A DNA stretch of 52,932 nucleotides from Syntrophomonas sp. UBA5432 (GCA_002424365.1 DIRQ01000052.1:1-52932), one strand, 5' to 3'. Counted from the first letter of the stretch, positions 8,667 to 17,923 are shown. Program-made: numbers and translations. The notes: generated from the sequence alone by a model not told the origin.

Positions 8667-9800
8667 TTGAGCAGGCGTAAGAATCTAAAGGCCTGTCGTC
8701 GGGTAGTAATTAAGATAGGAACCAGTACCTTAACCTACAGTAATGGGCAGCTTAACTTACAAAGGATTGAACGGCTAGTCAGAGAAATGGCTGATTTACA
8801 TAACCGGGGATTAGAGGTTTTACTGGTAAGCTCCGGCGCAATAGGAGTGGGGGCAATCCGTATGGGGTATAAAAAGATTCCCCGTACTATGCCGGAAAAA
8901 CAGGCTCTGGCAGCTATAGGTCAGGGGGCCCTGGTGCAGCTATATGAAAAACTTTTCTCTGAATATAATAAAACGGTAGCCCAGGTGCTGTTAACCCGGG
9001 GAGACCTGGACGAACGCCTTCGTTATTTAAATGCTACCAATGCACTCTTAGCTATACTGGACCTGGGGGTAATTCCTATTATTAATGAAAATGATACCGT
9101 AGTGGTAGAGGAAATAAAATTTGGTGATAATGACACCCTGTCCGCTTTGGTGGCTAGTATTGTAGATGCTGATTTGCTGATAATTTTATCAGATGTTGAT
9201 GGTTTATATGATTCAGACCCTCGAGTAAACCGAGATGCTTGTCTCCAGACCGAGGTTGATGAAATTACTCCGGTGATGGAGGAGAACTCTATAAACCGGG
9301 GTAGTAGCTTTTCCAGCGGGGGCATGTTGACTAAACTAAAAGCGGCTCGTATATGTATGGCAGCAGGTATTCCTATGGTAATTGCCAACAGTAACAGCGA
9401 AAATGCTATTCGTCAGATTATGGACGGTAAGGAGATTGGAACTCTGTTTATACCGCGGGAAGAAAAAATGCAAGCGCGGAAAAAATGGATTGCCTTTGGT
9501 ACTCTACCTCAGGGTCAGGTATTGGTTGATGCTGGAGCGGAAGTTGCGCTAATAAAAAAAGGCAAAAGCTTACTGCCTTCTGGCGTTATTGCCGCTGAAG
9601 GGGATTTTGACCGGGGTACGGTAGTTGCTGTGGTTACGGTAGATGATAAACGGGAAATAGCCCGCGGTATGGTAAATTACAACTCCGATGAAATCAGGTT
9701 AATTGCCGGCAAAAAAAGCTCGGAGATAGAAAAGATCCTACAGGGTAAAGACTACGATGAAGTAATCCATCGCAACAATTTATGGGTGGAACATCAGTAA
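8667..9800 (+). CDS. proB: Glutamate 5-kinase
   Basis: First enzyme of proline synthesis: phosphorylates glutamate with ATP to glutamyl 5-phosphate. At 377 residues it has the amino-acid kinase domain (VVIKIGTSTLT near the N-terminus, LVSSGAIGVG, INENDTV, FGDNDTLSALVA) and a C-terminal PUA domain from about 275. The TTG start follows a strong GGGAGGGG. It lies 19 bases before proA, the next step. Proline feedback inhibition is typical of the family. Confidence 0.96.
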   Translation: MSRRKNLKACRRVVIKIGTSTLTYSNGQLNLQRIERLVREMADLHNRGLEVLLVSSGAIGVGAIRMGYKKIPRTMPEKQALAAIGQGALVQLYEKLFSEYNKTVAQVLLTRGDLDERLRYLNATNALLAILDLGVIPIINENDTVVVEEIKFGDNDTLSALVASIVDADLLIILSDVDGLYDSDPRVNRDACLQTEVDEITPVMEENSINRGSSFSSGGMLTKLKAARICMAAGIPMVIANSNSENAIRQIMDGKEIGTLFIPREEKMQARKKWIAFGTLPQGQVLVDAGAEVALIKKGKSLLPSGVIAAEGDFDRGTVVAVVTVDDKREIARGMVNYNSDEIRLIAGKKSSEIEKILQGKDYDEVIHRNNLWVEHQ

Positions 9801-9819
9801 CGGTAAAGGAGAGAGAGGT

Positions 9820-11079
9820 ATGGATAGTAATTTACAGGCATTGATGCTGGAGCAGGGTAGGAAGGCCCGGACAGCGGCACGATACTTGGCTACTGCATCT
9901 ACTACTATTAAAAATGATGCCCTGATGGCTATGGCTAATACCCTGGAAGCAAACATTCTGGAACTCTTAAAAGCGAATCAGGTGGATTTAGAAAATGGCC
10001 GGGAACAGGGACTAACTGCAGCTCTGCTGGAACGCTTGACCCTGGATGAGGTCCGGGTTAAGGATATGGCTCAAGGTTTAAGGGAAATAGCGGCTCTACC
10101 TGATCCGGTGGGGGAAGTGTTGGCAATGTGGCGCCGCCCTAATGGGCTGGAGGTAGGACGTATTCGCACACCTATTGGTGTCGTAGGTATAATTTATGAG
10201 TCGCGTCCCAATGTTACTGCTGATGCTGCCGGACTATGTCTGAAAGCTGGTAATGCCATACTGTTACGGGGCGGGGAGGAAGCCCTTAATTCCAACCGGG
10301 TGATTGCCCGCCTAATTGCAGATGCAGCGGTTAAATGTGGCATACCGGAAGGTTCTATACAGCTGGTTGACAGTGAGGACCGGGAAGCAGCAGTGTTTAT
10401 GATGAAGATGAACGACTACCTGGATGTCTTAATTCCCCGTGGAGGGAAGGGACTAAAACAGGCAGTAATGAATAATGCTACTGTACCTTATATCATGACT
10501 GGTATGGGCAATTGTCATGTTTACGTAGATGAATATGCTGATCTTAACAAGGCCCACCCGATTGTTTTTAATGCCAAGGTACAGCGACCTTCAGTATGTA
10601 ATGCCGCTGAAACCCTGCTGGTTCATGCCGCAGTGGCCCAGGATTTTCTGCCTTCAATGATTAAGGAACTGGAAGATGCAGGAGTGGAAATTCGGGCTTG
10701 TGAGCGTAGCCGCAAGATAGTCAGTCATGTAAAGGCTGCTGTTCCAGAGGATTGGGATACAGAATATCTAGATCTTATTCTGACAGTTAAAATAGTAGAC
10801 AGTGTAGAAGAGGCCATAAAGCATATTAATACTCATGGTACCGGCCATAGTGAGGCTATAGTCAGCCAGGATTATAGCAATGTGCGACGTTTCATGGCGG
10901 CAGTAGATGCAGCTGCAGTTTATGCCAATGCTTCTACTCGTTTTACCGATGGTAATGTTTTTGGTTTTGGCGCGGAAATGGGAATTAGCACCCAGAAGCT
11001 TCACGCTCGCGGCCCTATGGGTTTGCAGGAGCTAACCACAACTAAATTTATCGTTTACGGGGATGGGCATACACGGTAA
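9820..11079 (+). CDS. proA: Glutamate-5-semialdehyde dehydrogenase (gamma-glutamyl phosphate reductase)
   Basis: Second step of proline synthesis: NADPH reduction of glutamyl 5-phosphate to glutamate semialdehyde, which cyclises. The 419 residues are normal for the family. The catalytic cysteine is Cys260 in QRPSVCNAAETLLV; other signatures are YESRPNVTADAAGLCLKAGN and FGAEMGISTQKLHARGPMG. GAGAGAGG precedes ATG 9820. ProB and ProA form a channelled pair in other bacteria. proC is not in the window. Confidence 0.97.
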   Translation: MDSNLQALMLEQGRKARTAARYLATASTTIKNDALMAMANTLEANILELLKANQVDLENGREQGLTAALLERLTLDEVRVKDMAQGLREIAALPDPVGEVLAMWRRPNGLEVGRIRTPIGVVGIIYESRPNVTADAAGLCLKAGNAILLRGGEEALNSNRVIARLIADAAVKCGIPEGSIQLVDSEDREAAVFMMKMNDYLDVLIPRGGKGLKQAVMNNATVPYIMTGMGNCHVYVDEYADLNKAHPIVFNAKVQRPSVCNAAETLLVHAAVAQDFLPSMIKELEDAGVEIRACERSRKIVSHVKAAVPEDWDTEYLDLILTVKIVDSVEEAIKHINTHGTGHSEAIVSQDYSNVRRFMAAVDAAAVYANASTRFTDGNVFGFGAEMGISTQKLHARGPMGLQELTTTKFIVYGDGHTR

Positions 11080-11122
11080 GATTAAGTGTGAGAAAGTTGT
11101 GGCAACTTGAGGAGAGAAGAAA

Positions 11123-11734
11123 TTGTTAGAGAACATGCTGGCCTTTTTTGAAGCTTATGGATTATGGGGATTACTGGTGTTGGCATTTGCTGAATCATCC
11201 TTTTTCCCTATTCCGCCCGATTTATTACTAATACCGCTTTGTTTATCCAGCCCGGGTAAAGCCCTTGTTTATGCATTGCTCTGTACCCTGGCTTCAGTTG
11301 CCGGCGGCTATCTGGGTTATATACTGGGTAAGGTAATTGGTCACCCTTTGCTTTACCGCTTTGCTTCGCCCCAGGCTGTAGGAAAGGTAGAATCAATGTT
11401 TACTCGTTACGGGGCCTGGGCCATGTTTCTGGCTGGACTCACTCCTATTCCCTATAAAGTGTTTACCATATCGGCTGGGATTTTTACCATGAGTGTCCCT
11501 CCATTTATGTTAGCCTCTTTGTTAGGACGGGGACTACGCTTCTTCAGCGAAGCCGTATTGATTATGGCAATTGGTGAACAGGCAGTCAGCTTTATTAGCA
11601 ATAATTTTGAACGTCTTACTATACTCATAGGTTTACTGGTTATTGCTTGCTATATACTTTATACGCAACGAAAATCGCTTTTACAGGTTCTAAAGAAAGG
11701 GACTACAACTGTTCTAGCTTTATTACGCAAATAG
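11123..11734 (+). CDS. DedA/YqaA-family membrane protein
   Basis: An integral membrane protein of 203 residues in the DedA (SNARE-associated, VTT domain) superfamily, nearer the YqaA branch. Visible signatures are the N-terminal ESSFFPIPPDLLLIPL segment and the central AGLTPIPYKVFTISAG segment, with four to five hydrophobic spans. Members are linked to flipping of lipid carriers or phospholipids and to membrane homeostasis; the substrate here cannot be told. The TTG start follows GAGGAGAG; ATG 11135 is an alternative. It ends at a strong two-way terminator. Confidence 0.85.
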   Translation: MLENMLAFFEAYGLWGLLVLAFAESSFFPIPPDLLLIPLCLSSPGKALVYALLCTLASVAGGYLGYILGKVIGHPLLYRFASPQAVGKVESMFTRYGAWAMFLAGLTPIPYKVFTISAGIFTMSVPPFMLASLLGRGLRFFSEAVLIMAIGEQAVSFISNNFERLTILIGLLVIACYILYTQRKSLLQVLKKGTTTVLALLRK

Positions 11735-11739
11735 ATATT

Positions 11740-11820
11740 AAAAAAAGCCCCGCTATACGAAATATGAACTGCCCCACTGTCTACTTGACAGGGGCAGTTC
11801 AACATAACGGGGCTTTTTTT
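11740..11820. terminator. Two-way nested terminator between dedA-like and chemotaxis genes
   Basis: The outer stem GCCCCG (11747-11752) with CGGGGC (11808-11813) is flanked by seven A on the left and seven T on the right, so it works in both directions. It encloses a second perfect stem, 11766-11775 with 11791-11800, topped by CTGTC/GACAG. It serves the convergent genes on each side. Confidence 0.9.
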
Positions 11821-11835
11821 CTAAATTACTTTAAA

Positions 11836-13566
11836 TTAAGTCACATCAACTTTAAACTTACCTATGAGTTCCTGTAATTGCTCTGCCATCTCAGCTAGGC
11901 GCGAGGCCGTCTCATTTACATCTACCATGGCGCTACTGCCTTCTTGGGCTCCACGGGCGACCTCTTGGGCTCCGGCACTACTCTGTTCCATGGTAGCTGC
12001 AACTGATTCTATAGCCTGGTTAATTTCATTAAAAGCGGCGACCACATTTGTGGTTAGCTCTGCCACCTTACCAGTCGAATCTTCAAAGAATTTGGCATCA
12101 GTAGCATATTGTTTACCAATCTCATTTATATTTGCCAATTCTTTAAGCATAGTTTCACCGATGAACTTGAGCAGTTCATTGGAGTTTTCTACCAGGTTGG
12201 CAATGGCCTGCTCTACCTGTACGGTAAGACTTTGAATACTGGAAACAGTAGTAGCCGATTGTTCAGCCAGGATTCTAACTTCTTCAGCAACCACTGCAAA
12301 GCCTCGACCCTGTTCCCCGGCACGGGCAGCTTCAATAGCAGCGTTCAATGCCAGCAGGTTGGTCTGGTCGGCTATTGCACTTATATTACTTGCTAGGCTG
12401 GATATCTCCTCCACCACCCGTGCTTCTTCTATAGCTTTGAGTAATTTAGTCTCAATATTTTGATAAATACTACGGGCAGACTCAGTGGAGTGCTGGGCCT
12501 CCTGCTGGATTCCCATAGCTTTTTCCTGAATATCCCGGGCCTCCTGGTTACTGTTATTCATCTCCCGGTCTACTTCTTCCAGGGCTGCGCCAATCTGCTG
12601 ACCGGAGGCAGTCATCTGCTCGGTAGAAGCAGAAACCTCTTCTAATCCGGCTGCAACCTCTTGTGTAGCTGCGGAGGACTCCTGAGTAGTAGCAACTACA
12701 TTCTGAGCTACCATAGATAACTGCTGACTGTTTTCACCTACATTGCGGGCGGCTGTGGTAATATTAACAATCAGGCTGGAGATATTACGAAGCATTTCGT
12801 CTAATCCCCGGGCTAGAATTCCTACCTCATCGCGACGCTCTAAAAGTTTTTCGGATACCCTGCGGGTAAGATTTCCTTGTGACATCTCTTGTATAAATTC
12901 TGCGGCTGCAGCTATGGGAGTTCCAATATTATTAGCCAAATAAAACGCAACCCCTATTGCCAGTAGTATTGCCAGCAGGGTAAAAACAAGTGTTTTTATA
13001 GTAGTCTGAGAATATATTGCCTGGGCATTAATATGCAGTTCTTCAGCTGCTTTTTCATTTAATTGATTCAGGGAGTCAGTAGCTTGGTTAATGATATTAA
13101 CATCTTCGGTAATACTACCGCCCAACAAAACCATAGCCTCATCATAATTTTCATCTTCAATCAAGGTGATGTATGTATTGACTTCCTTGATATAAGACTG
13201 AACTGCTTGTTCTAGTTTATCAATTTCCTGTTTTTCTGTTGCTGTGATATTAAAAGCCTTGTATTCCTCCAATTCTGTTTGCGCTACAGTCAGGTTTTTC
13301 GCGATAGACTGCTTAAGAGCTTGCCTTTCTTCCAAATCGCTTACAAGTATAAACTCTAAACCTTCTACATTAGAATCTAGCAAAGCTTGGTCTATAGTGT
13401 TTAGATGTCTATTTGGTAGTAATATCTGGGCATAGATTTCCTCTATCCCTTGCTGTACCCTATATACATCTTTCCAGTTAAAAAATCCAATAACGGCAAT
13501 CAATAAGACCAGTATTAGGAAACCGCCGATAAGTTTAGTAATAGTTTTCATGTTGTTTATTTTCAT
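11836..13566 (-). CDS. Methyl-accepting chemotaxis protein
   Basis: A transmembrane chemoreceptor of 576 residues. TM1 is at about 11-30, a helical extracellular sensor (four-helix-bundle MCP type, about 32-190) follows, then TM2, a HAMP domain, and the coiled-coil signalling domain with the conserved hairpin NLLALNAAIEAARAGEQGRGFAVVAEEVR, given here in pieces: ALNAAIEAARAGEQ then GRGFAVVAEEVR. It would control CheA; the ligand is unknown. No che genes are near, so it is an orphan receptor. ATG 13566 has AAGGAG ten bases upstream; the frame extends to GTG 13587. It ends at the two-way terminator. Confidence 0.93.
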   Translation of the reverse strand: MKINNMKTITKLIGGFLILVLLIAVIGFFNWKDVYRVQQGIEEIYAQILLPNRHLNTIDQALLDSNVEGLEFILVSDLEERQALKQSIAKNLTVAQTELEEYKAFNITATEKQEIDKLEQAVQSYIKEVNTYITLIEDENYDEAMVLLGGSITEDVNIINQATDSLNQLNEKAAEELHINAQAIYSQTTIKTLVFTLLAILLAIGVAFYLANNIGTPIAAAAEFIQEMSQGNLTRRVSEKLLERRDEVGILARGLDEMLRNISSLIVNITTAARNVGENSQQLSMVAQNVVATTQESSAATQEVAAGLEEVSASTEQMTASGQQIGAALEEVDREMNNSNQEARDIQEKAMGIQQEAQHSTESARSIYQNIETKLLKAIEEARVVEEISSLASNISAIADQTNLLALNAAIEAARAGEQGRGFAVVAEEVRILAEQSATTVSSIQSLTVQVEQAIANLVENSNELLKFIGETMLKELANINEIGKQYATDAKFFEDSTGKVAELTTNVVAAFNEINQAIESVAATMEQSSAGAQEVARGAQEGSSAMVDVNETASRLAEMAEQLQELIGKFKVDVT

Positions 13567-13746
13567 AATAAGTGCTTCTCCTTCCACTGTACGGAAACAT
13601 CTATAATCCGGGTTCGGAACTCAGAATGAATATGGGATGCCCTTACCTCCTTTCTTCCCGAAAAGAAAGCTTAAATGAAAATAGTTGTTAAAAACGTCCT
13701 ATATTAACCAATTGATATCATATAAAATAAAATTATTCAAATAAAA
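13567..13746. other. Leader region of the chemotaxis gene, no recognised element
   Basis: On the minus strand this stretch has an AAAGGAGG at about 13645-13652 with no start codon behind it, and a GGGATGCCC palindrome at 13634-13642. I looked for a c-di-GMP riboswitch, common before chemotaxis genes, and did not find its conserved core. A short regulatory leader is possible but not supported. Confidence 0.3.
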
Positions 13747-13769
13747 AAGAACCGGTCTAACCGGTTCTT
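13743..13769 (-). terminator. Terminator after the cysteine-synthase-family gene
   Basis: AAGAACCGGT (13747-13756) pairs perfectly with ACCGGTTCTT (13760-13769) around a three-base loop. Read on the minus strand the stem ends in a run of T. It lies 35 bases past the stop of the 13804-14838 gene. Confidence 0.85.
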
Positions 13770-13803
13770 CCGTTTTTTACTAGTTTTTTCTAGTAAATTC
13801 GAC

Positions 13804-14838
13804 CTATTCTATTACTTCCAGTTGGTATGATGCCAGTTTATCCAGGTTTTCCTGGCTTAAAGCATAGTCGCGCTCCAGCAGCTCCCGCTTAACCTCGGCA
13901 CCACATAGTTCCGAGGAAAGATAGCGTAGGCCATTATCATTCACAATAGTAACAATACACTTTAATTCAGGGTATTTTTGGGCTAATTTACGGGCTGCAG
14001 CAACATTGCAGCCAGAGGATGTTCCACAGAAGACACCTTCTTTTCTGGCTACTTCTCGGGCGGTTTCCATAGATTCATCTGAGCTTACCAGGATAATGCC
14101 ATCAACATATTGTAAATCCAATATTTCCGGTATAAGACCGTCGGCAATTCCTTGTACTTTATGTGGACCAATAATCCCATGAGCCAGGATCGGTGATTCG
14201 GCCGGTTCTGATATATAAACTTTTATACCCGGATTCTTTTCTTTTAAAAATTTGGCGTTACCGGTCACCGTTCCCCCGGTACCCTGGCACATTACGAAAG
14301 CATCTACCTTACCTGCAGTTTGCTCCCAAATTTCCGGCGCCGTATTTTCAATGTGAGCGTTCAGATTATCCTGACGGTAAAACTGACCGATTTCAAATAC
14401 TTGATCCCCATACTGTTGTTTTATTTTCTCCACCTCTACCAGAACCAAATCAACATCAGACTCAGCTCCAGGGGTTAATACCAGTTCAGCCCCATAAGCC
14501 CGAATGGTCTTTTTCCGCTCCTCAGTCATTCCTTCGGGCATGACAATTATTACCCGGTAACCCTTAGCCGCTCCAACCATGGCTGTAGCAATTCCGGTGT
14601 TACCAGTAGTTCCTTCCAGAAGAATCATGCCCTGTTTAAGTTCTCCCCGCTGTTCAGCCATTTCCACTATTTTATGGACTACCCGGTCTTTTAAACTTCC
14701 GCTAGGGTTAGCATATTCAAGCTTTATGCAAATGTCGGCGTTAATGTTGGCTGATATTCTGCCTAGTCGTATTAAAGGTGTCCTGCCTATGGCGCCAAGC
14801 ACGCTATCCAGTATACTGTTATTGGCATCCCAATTCAT
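13804..14838 (-). CDS. cysK: Cysteine synthase family (PLP fold type II) enzyme
   Basis: PLP-dependent enzyme of about 344 residues. Lys50 in PSGSLKDR is the Schiff-base lysine, and the phosphate/substrate loop reads EGTTGNTGIA. CQGTGGTVTG and GTSSGCNVAAA match the cofactor-phosphate and C-terminal signatures. Standard reaction: O-acetylserine plus sulfide gives cysteine. The substrate loop has Thr-Thr-Gly-Asn where classical CysK has Thr-Ser-Gly-Asn, and the tail is about 35 residues longer than minimal CysK, so cystathionine beta-synthase-like or O-phosphoserine activity cannot be excluded. ATG 14838 is ten bases after GGGAGG; ATG 14847 is too close to it. Confidence 0.85.
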   Translation of the reverse strand: MNWDANNSILDSVLGAIGRTPLIRLGRISANINADICIKLEYANPSGSLKDRVVHKIVEMAEQRGELKQGMILLEGTTGNTGIATAMVGAAKGYRVIIVMPEGMTEERKKTIRAYGAELVLTPGAESDVDLVLVEVEKIKQQYGDQVFEIGQFYRQDNLNAHIENTAPEIWEQTAGKVDAFVMCQGTGGTVTGNAKFLKEKNPGIKVYISEPAESPILAHGIIGPHKVQGIADGLIPEILDLQYVDGIILVSSDESMETAREVARKEGVFCGTSSGCNVAAARKLAQKYPELKCIVTIVNDNGLRYLSSELCGAEVKRELLERDYALSQENLDKLASYQLEVIE

Positions 14839-14898
14839 TGAAAACATACCTCCCGCCCTTAATCAAATTTAATATTATATCTAACTTCGAATTATAAC

Positions 14899-15519
14899 TT
14901 ATAAAGGCCAATCCTGACCATAGTTTATTTCCCTGGTTATAAAAACCTCTTCCTGTGCTGGTTGTTTATTGAAGAAATCAGGCAGTATACTGGTTTCCTG
15001 CTCAAAAATAGCCAGCAATTCCTCAAAAAGCTGCTCATGCTTACTAGTATCCCGTAGAGTTAAGCCTTTTTCCTGCAAGCGGGCAGCAATACGGTTATTT
15101 AGTTCAATTTCGTAATCTGATAAGCGGTCAAAAAATTCTTTCCAAGAATGTAGTTTTTCTTCCTGTTCCCAAGCAATACCTGGACATACGAAATGGCGGC
15201 AGACTGATTCGCGCAGATGCTGAGCCAGAAGGCAACCACCATCTTTACTATGAAAATAGCATCGGTAGCTATCGCCATCTATACTATTATTTATAGTCAC
15301 CGATGCATCCAATATAGTTAGATTGTCTAAGTGTAGTAGCTTGTCAATCAAGCCTGGTTCATTTTTAAGCAGGTAGGCAAAATCTGTGCTATAAAAAACT
15401 GGTGAGTAAAAACCACAGCAGCCTTTATCATCCTGACGGGGGCATTCCCTGCAGAGATCAATCTCAATATAGCTGCGTAGGCCCTGGTTATGAAAAACTA
15501 GCTTTATTTCTTTTTGCAT
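14899..15519 (-). CDS. Cysteine-cluster protein, YkgJ-like
   Basis: A soluble protein of 206 residues with eight cysteines in a pattern like the YkgJ-type zinc or iron-sulfur cluster proteins: Cys23-x2-Cys26, Cys34-Cys35, a Cys in YRCYFHSKDGGCLLAQHL, then the group ESVCRHFVCPG. The clustered cysteines suggest a bound metal. The remainder is charged and helical. I do not recognise a function. GGGGGTGG precedes ATG 15519, and a fair promoter lies upstream. It is divergent from nadD and separated by 60 bases from the cysteine-synthase-type gene downstream, with which it may be co-transcribed. Confidence 0.7.
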   Translation of the reverse strand: MQKEIKLVFHNQGLRSYIEIDLCRECPRQDDKGCCGFYSPVFYSTDFAYLLKNEPGLIDKLLHLDNLTILDASVTINNSIDGDSYRCYFHSKDGGCLLAQHLRESVCRHFVCPGIAWEQEEKLHSWKEFFDRLSDYEIELNNRIAARLQEKGLTLRDTSKHEQLFEELLAIFEQETSILPDFFNKQPAQEEVFITREINYGQDWPL

Positions 15520-15548
15520 ATTCCACCCCCGGAATCGTCGATAATACC

Positions 15549-15576
15549 ATTATAGATGTTTTCTTTATATCGGCAA
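15549..15576 (-). promoter_or_regulatory. Candidate promoter for the cysteine-cluster gene
   Basis: On the minus strand TTGCCG (15576-15571) and TATAAT (15554-15549) are 16 bases apart, ending about 30 bases before the start codon at 15519. Confidence 0.5.
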
Positions 15577-15684
15577 AGCATAAAGCTCAAGCACTTTACC
15601 CTCGTTAAATATAGTAACTGCTGGTACTGTTTGCGTTTTTATGGAGCTATGGGTATTATTGAAGGATAAGGGGTATGAGATTTT

Positions 15685-16296
15685 ATGCAGAGGTTTGATT
15701 CTATAGGTATTATGGGTGGAACTTTTGACCCGGTTCATTACGGGCATCTCATAGCTGCTGAATTTGCCCGTCATGAGTTTAAACTGGACCGGGTTATTTT
15801 TATGCCGGCAGCCCGCCCGCCTCACAAAGAAATAGAGGAGGTACTGGATAGTGAGTACCGCTATAATATGGTTAAGCTGGCTATTCAGGGTAATCCTGCC
15901 TTTGCAATATCTGATTTGGAAATGAAAAGAACAGGAAAGTCTTATACCATTGATACCGTACGGTATTTTTTAGAGCATTATCCCGGTAGTGACATCTATT
16001 TTATAATGGGTGCCGATTCTTTGCTGATGATGGACACCTGGAAAGATTATCAGGAATTATCCGGTTTATGCCGTTTTGTGGTGGTAACCCGACCTGGATA
16101 TGTAATTGAACGTAGTGATCCGGTACTGAAAAATCTTCCCCCAATATTGTGGGAACGAATAGAGTTTCTACCTATACCGGGGCTCGATATTTCCTCCACT
16201 GATATTAGACAGAGAGTGGCTGAAAGCAGGCCAGTAAAGTATCTTTTACCCTTGGAAGTGGAACGATACATTCTGGACCAGGGATTATACCGGTAA
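15685..16296 (+). CDS. nadD: Nicotinate-nucleotide adenylyltransferase
   Basis: Transfers AMP from ATP to nicotinate mononucleotide to give deamido-NAD, an essential step of NAD synthesis. At 203 residues it has the nucleotidyltransferase signature GGTFDPVHYGHL with His18 and His21, and ISSTDIRQR at 169-177, which corresponds to the ATP-binding ISST motif. It is followed by yqeK and rsfS, the usual Firmicute order. The ribosome site is weak (AAGGGGT, 10 bases upstream). Confidence 0.96.
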   Translation: MQRFDSIGIMGGTFDPVHYGHLIAAEFARHEFKLDRVIFMPAARPPHKEIEEVLDSEYRYNMVKLAIQGNPAFAISDLEMKRTGKSYTIDTVRYFLEHYPGSDIYFIMGADSLLMMDTWKDYQELSGLCRFVVVTRPGYVIERSDPVLKNLPPILWERIEFLPIPGLDISSTDIRQRVAESRPVKYLLPLEVERYILDQGLYR

Positions 16297-16313
16297 AAAG
16301 GAGAAGAAAAACA

Positions 16314-16895
16314 ATGTTAAGTGAACAGGAAGCCGTGGCTATTATTAAACCCCGCCTTTCCAGCAGGCGCTTGCAGCACTCCTTGCAGGTAGCCGTAGTA
16401 GCACGGGGTTTGGCCGAGAATTATGGTGTTGACCCGGAAAAAGCTTATCTAACCGGAATTTTGCACGACTATGCCAAGGGAATGGCTGCCTCTGAGTTGC
16501 TTAACATTGCTACCACTAATAATTTGTTCGAACACGAGGTGGATAGCCTGGTACCAGACCTGCTGCATGCTCCGGTGGGTGCTTTTCTTCTTAAAACAGA
16601 ATTGGGGCTTGATGATGAAGAAATTTTGCGGGCGGTCAAAAATCATACCCTGGGTGCACTAAAGATGAGTGAACTGGATAAAATTATTTACCTTGCTGAT
16701 ATGATTGAGCCGGGACGTGATTTTCCGGGGCTAGAACGCCTAAAATGTATAACTTGGCGCGACCTTGACGAAGGAATGCTGTTTGGTCTAGAATCTACTA
16801 TAAAATATTGCCTGGACCAGCAAAGGATAATACATCCTTTAACCATAGAGGTCAGGAACCACTTTTTAAGAGAAGTAAAGTTTATTGGATGCTAA
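16314..16895 (+). CDS. yqeK: YqeK-family HD-domain Ap4A hydrolase
   Basis: HD-superfamily metal-dependent hydrolase of 193 residues. Metal ligands visible are His22 and the His51-Asp52 pair in GILHDYAKG. Family members cleave diadenosine tetraphosphate symmetrically to two ADP. NHTLGALKMSELDKIIYLADMIEPGR is typical, here split as NHTLGALKMSELDK and IIYLADMIEPGR. AAAAGGAGAAG lies before ATG 16314. The gene lies between nadD and rsfS, 32 bases before the latter. Confidence 0.93.
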   Translation: MLSEQEAVAIIKPRLSSRRLQHSLQVAVVARGLAENYGVDPEKAYLTGILHDYAKGMAASELLNIATTNNLFEHEVDSLVPDLLHAPVGAFLLKTELGLDDEEILRAVKNHTLGALKMSELDKIIYLADMIEPGRDFPGLERLKCITWRDLDEGMLFGLESTIKYCLDQQRIIHPLTIEVRNHFLREVKFIGC

Positions 16896-16927
16896 TTAGA
16901 AAATTAAGATATCTAGGAGGGCTATGT

Positions 16928-17275
16928 TTGGAAGACGAAAAATTAGCACAGCTTATTGCCGAGGCTTGCCTGGAGGAAAAGGCTTTTGATGTACTTATTC
17001 TTGATGTACGGGATTTAACCGTTATATCAGACTATTTCGTTCTGGCCAGTGGCAGGAATCCTATACAGGTTAAAAGCATAGTAGAAACGGTTGAAAAGAA
17101 ACTGCTGGACCAGGATATCAAGCCATTACGACGGGAAGGGAACCAGCAGGGCTTATGGGCGGTATTGGACTATAATGCGGTCTTACTGCACGTTTTCCGC
17201 CAGCAGGAACGAGAATATTATAACCTGGAAAACCTCTGGGGTGATGCCCGGCAAGTAGCGGTTAATAATTCTTAG
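16928..17275 (+). CDS. rsfS: Ribosome silencing factor RsfS
   Basis: Binds L14 on the 50S subunit and blocks 30S joining when nutrients are short. The protein is 115 residues, the standard size. Signatures are AFDVLILDVRDLTVISDYFVLASGRN and LWAVLDYNAVLLHVF, the first split here as AFDVLILDVRDL and TVISDYFVLASGRN. TTG 16928 is chosen because AGGAGGG lies at 16915-16921; the frame stays open to 16808, inside yqeK. The 3' end overlaps the convergent alkyltransferase gene by 14 bases. Confidence 0.93.
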   Translation: MEDEKLAQLIAEACLEEKAFDVLILDVRDLTVISDYFVLASGRNPIQVKSIVETVEKKLLDQDIKPLRREGNQQGLWAVLDYNAVLLHVFRQQEREYYNLENLWGDARQVAVNNS

Positions 17276-17780
17276 GGTTTTTCCTTTCCCACTGCAGCAT
17301 CTCCAGTTTGGTGGCAATGCCGCCCGGTGAGGTAAAACCGCCTGGGCCATTACTGGCCACTACCCGGTGGCAAGGAATAATCAGGGGCAGGGGATTGCGT
17401 TTCAGAGCCTGACCTACCGCGCGGGCCGCTCCGGGTTTACCCAAAGACCGGGCTACTTCGGCATAGGTTAGGGTTTTACCATAAGGAATGGTATGGACGA
17501 ATGCCAGAACTTTACGGCTGAATGGGGGGAGACCATCCATGCTTAGCTCTACATCCCAATCATTAATGACGGCACCCTCATAGTAGGCACAGAATTTATT
17601 TATTACTGGTAAAGAATAATCAGGTAATACAACAAACCGGGCATCTAACCCTGTTTGTTCTATATATTCGCGAAGATTCGGGAGATTGAGGATGGGCAGA
17701 ACTGACCTTTTTACAGTTCTATTTTCACCTAAAACCGCTGCCCAGCCCCAGGAGGTGTAAAAAACATACCATGACATCAC
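17262..17780 (-). CDS. ogt: Methylated-DNA-protein cysteine methyltransferase
   Basis: Suicidal DNA repair protein that takes the alkyl group from O6-alkylguanine onto its own cysteine. The acceptor is Cys137 in IPCHRVV. A winged-helix region holds the arginine-finger segment ARAVGQALKRNP, and FSRKVLAFVHTIPYGKTLTYAEVA (shown as FSRKVLAFVHTIPYG and KTLTYAEVA) is typical. The N-terminal 80 residues are divergent. No AraC-like regulatory domain is present. It overlaps the end of rsfS on the other strand and lies 143 bases past the leuS stop. Confidence 0.92.
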   Translation of the reverse strand: MMSWYVFYTSWGWAAVLGENRTVKRSVLPILNLPNLREYIEQTGLDARFVVLPDYSLPVINKFCAYYEGAVINDWDVELSMDGLPPFSRKVLAFVHTIPYGKTLTYAEVARSLGKPGAARAVGQALKRNPLPLIIPCHRVVASNGPGGFTSPGGIATKLEMLQWERKNPKNY

Positions 17781-17810
17781 CAGTACCTCAACTTATTGAC
17801 CATCATGGGA

Positions 17811-17907
17811 GTCAGGGATAGTGAAGTATCCTCACCCCTAACCCCTCACTCTCGGCAATTAATCAAGTTCTAAATTTGAAGCAATTTTACAAGACAACTT
17901 TGTTATC
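17811..17907 (-). repeat. Dispersed intergenic repeat, copy A
   Basis: On the minus strand it reads AACAAAGTTGTC, then after a variable spacer AGAACTTGATTAATTG, then a purine tail AGTGAGGGGTTAGGGGTGAG and GGATAC. The other copies are at 28316-28388, 31846-32183, 35398-35479 and 49846-50127. This copy begins 17 bases past the leuS stop codon, in the gap before ogt. Confidence 0.8.
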
Positions 17908-17923
17908 AAGACCGATTTCTGTA

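Noticed and set aside
13588..13740. Possible c-di-GMP riboswitch before the chemotaxis gene
   Set aside because: The conserved GEMM core is not present on either strand; only a GGGATGCCC palindrome and an orphan AAAGGAGG were found.
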